From: JAAUTS01 sp034440395
GTDB taxonomy: Bacteria; Verrucomicrobiota; Verrucomicrobiia; Methylacidiphilales; JAAUTS01
NCBI GenBank assembly: GCA_034440395.1
Contig: JAWXBW010000012.1
Coordinates: forward strand, 1 to 64,000
DNA: 64,000 nt
Direction: 5' to 3'
Numbering within the stretch: the first letter of the stretch is position 1; every line of letters starts with the position of its first letter. Below, one piece after another: positions 62,936-64,000 of the stretch. Below the pieces are notes generated by a model. The model was not told the origin of the DNA, ran no database searches, and saw nothing but the letters and a program-made list of their open reading frames with translations. Both the position numbers and the translations under genes were made by a program.

Positions 62936-64000
62936 CTATAAATGTGATGGCCTTGAGTATTTAGAGGGCTTAAAGGATTTTTCTCTTTTAGGTTGATTCG
63001 GATTTTCTTTCTTATCTTTCAACACCCAACGCAACGGGCAGCCTTCCCACGGGTAATGTTTCCGGATATTAGATTCTAAATAGCGTTGATAATTATCGGT
63101 CCAAAGGTCTTTATCATTAATAAATGCCACAAGGGTAGGCGGTCCTTCCTCATCTCGTTGCTGGGATATATAGTAAATCTTTAAAGTCTTACCCTTACGT
63201 ACAGGGGTGCTGCACTGCGCTACGATAGCTTTCATGGCACGGTTCAATGGTCCCGTCGGCACCATAGTCGCTCTAGCTTGTGCCACCGTTTCCAGTTTTT
63301 CTAAAAGAATTTTCATGTTGGTCTTTTCCTTCGCACTGGCAAAAACCATTGGTGCATGACTAAGGAAGAAAAATTCTTCCCTCACTGCTTCCTCATAAGC
63401 TTTACGGAAATCTTGCGCTTTCTGACCTTTTTTCTTTTCTACATCTTTAGAAAGATCCCATTTGTTGATCAATATAATGCAAGGCTTCTGCGCACCTTGA
63501 ATCAACGCTGCAATCTTTTTTTCCTGCACCGCAATACCCTCAGACGCATCCATCACTAAGATGCAGATATGTGAGCGGTTAATCGAGTGTGCTGTCCGCG
63601 AGGTCATGGCCTGCTCTAGTTCATCATGAACTTTGCCTTTTTTACGCATCCCAGCTGTGTCTACGAATTGATACGTATGTTCGTTTAAGATAAAATCCAC
63701 ATCTATCGCATCGCGGGTAGTTCCGGCAACTGGACTGACGATGAGCCGATCTTCCTGAATCAAGGCATTGAGCAAAGAAGATTTACCCACGTTAGGCCGA
63801 CCCACTACCGCTACGCGTGTTTTACGAATGCGCTCAGCATAAGCAATCTCCACTTCCTTCGCCCATTCTTTCGATACAGCTTCCATCAAAGTCTCCACCC
63901 CGCGTCCGTGTGCAGCGGAAACACCGAACATTTCAGAAAACCCTAAACGCCCAAAATCTTGTTCCCAGTCGTTTTGCTTATCCGTATCGAGCTTATTTAC
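62936..64000 (-). CDS. der: GTPase Der (EngA), 3' part
   Basis: The frame is open to the window edge, so the N-terminus is missing. It reads VNKLDTDKQNDWEQDFGRLG, the G4 region of the first GTPase domain, then FGVSAAHGRG. The second GTPase domain is complete: VVGRPNVGKSSLLNAL (G1), GTTRDAID (G2), DTAGMRKK (G3) and INKWDLS (G4). A KH-like domain ends the protein, with PWEGCPLRWVLKDKK. Der assembles the large ribosomal subunit. It is the first gene on the right edge and is transcribed leftward. Confidence 0.95.
   Translation of the reverse strand, partial: VNKLDTDKQNDWEQDFGRLGFSEMFGVSAAHGRGVETLMEAVSKEWAKEVEIAYAERIRKTRVAVVGRPNVGKSSLLNALIQEDRLIVSPVAGTTRDAIDVDFILNEHTYQFVDTAGMRKKGKVHDELEQAMTSRTAHSINRSHICILVMDASEGIAVQEKKIAALIQGAQKPCIILINKWDLSKDVEKKKGQKAQDFRKAYEEAVREEFFFLSHAPMVFASAKEKTNMKILLEKLETVAQARATMVPTGPLNRAMKAIVAQCSTPVRKGKTLKIYYISQQRDEEGPPTLVAFINDKDLWTDNYQRYLESNIRKHYPWEGCPLRWVLKDKKENPNQPKREKSFKPSKYSRPSHL

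Overview
The window is a dense bacterial chromosome segment of 64 kb. It carries about 55 protein genes, four tRNA genes and few long intergenic gaps. It has no rRNA, phage, IS or CRISPR. Several features suggest a Gram-negative member of the Verrucomicrobiota/PVC group. These are an outer-membrane beta-barrel protein, TonB-like N-terminal anchors, a GYF_2/SHOCT protein, a divergent GyrA quinolone region and many signal-peptide proteins without close functional analogues. This placement is inferred from gene content only. Most tRNA genes here lack an encoded CCA, and TTG and GTG starts are fairly common.

Layout. 1-1888 (minus): surface-polysaccharide glycosyltransferases, including one open reading frame that joins a GT26 (TagA/WecG) domain to the start of a GT4-type domain and runs off the window. 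2010-9993: single-gene functions (msrB, hydrolase, FAD oxidoreductase, GYF/PH/SHOCT protein, FKBP, EamA transporter, DNA methyltransferase-like protein, orphan GspF, GH39). 10065-15219: a LysR regulator divergent from dabB-dabA, a dissolved-inorganic-carbon uptake system. 15231-21323: tadA, ygfZ, a Ser/Thr kinase, ppnP, rpmG, an MBL hydrolase, an outer-membrane protein and rnc. 21343-27526: xerD and purC on one strand, and opposite them a glycosidase-glycosyltransferase fusion translationally coupled to an ABC exporter. 27620-31961: a repeat protein and then tig-clpP-clpX. 32059-37735: a SulP transporter, two tandem PA14-like membrane proteins and folD. The gap between the two paralogues holds decayed ends of folD and sulP, which reveals a tandem duplication. 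37804-42656 (minus): hisA-pcrA-miaA plus two secreted proteins. 42755-47762: secreted and membrane proteins and a fused CdaA-YbbR diadenylate cyclase whose RHR motif reads RHL. 48124-55644: glpX, a channel-like protein, tRNA-Pro, rpoZ, smpB, a glcD-like oxidase, a Sel1 protein, a phosphoesterase, tRNA-Thr, tRNA-His, parA and tRNA-Arg. 55835-61831 (minus): gyrB and gyrA separated by a PIN/Phd toxin-antitoxin pair. 61986-64000 (minus): a nucleotidyltransferase-like gene broken by an in-frame TAG, a small ORF and the 3' part of der.

The most unusual items are: the GH/GT2 fusion with its ABC exporter (a possible glycan synthesis, trimming and export unit); the duplication scar around the two PA14-like genes; the CdaA-YbbR fusion with an altered catalytic motif; the GT26-GT4 fusion; and a three-repeat helical protein between the exporter and trigger factor. 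No computation or database search was available, so family names rest on motifs read directly in the translated sequence.
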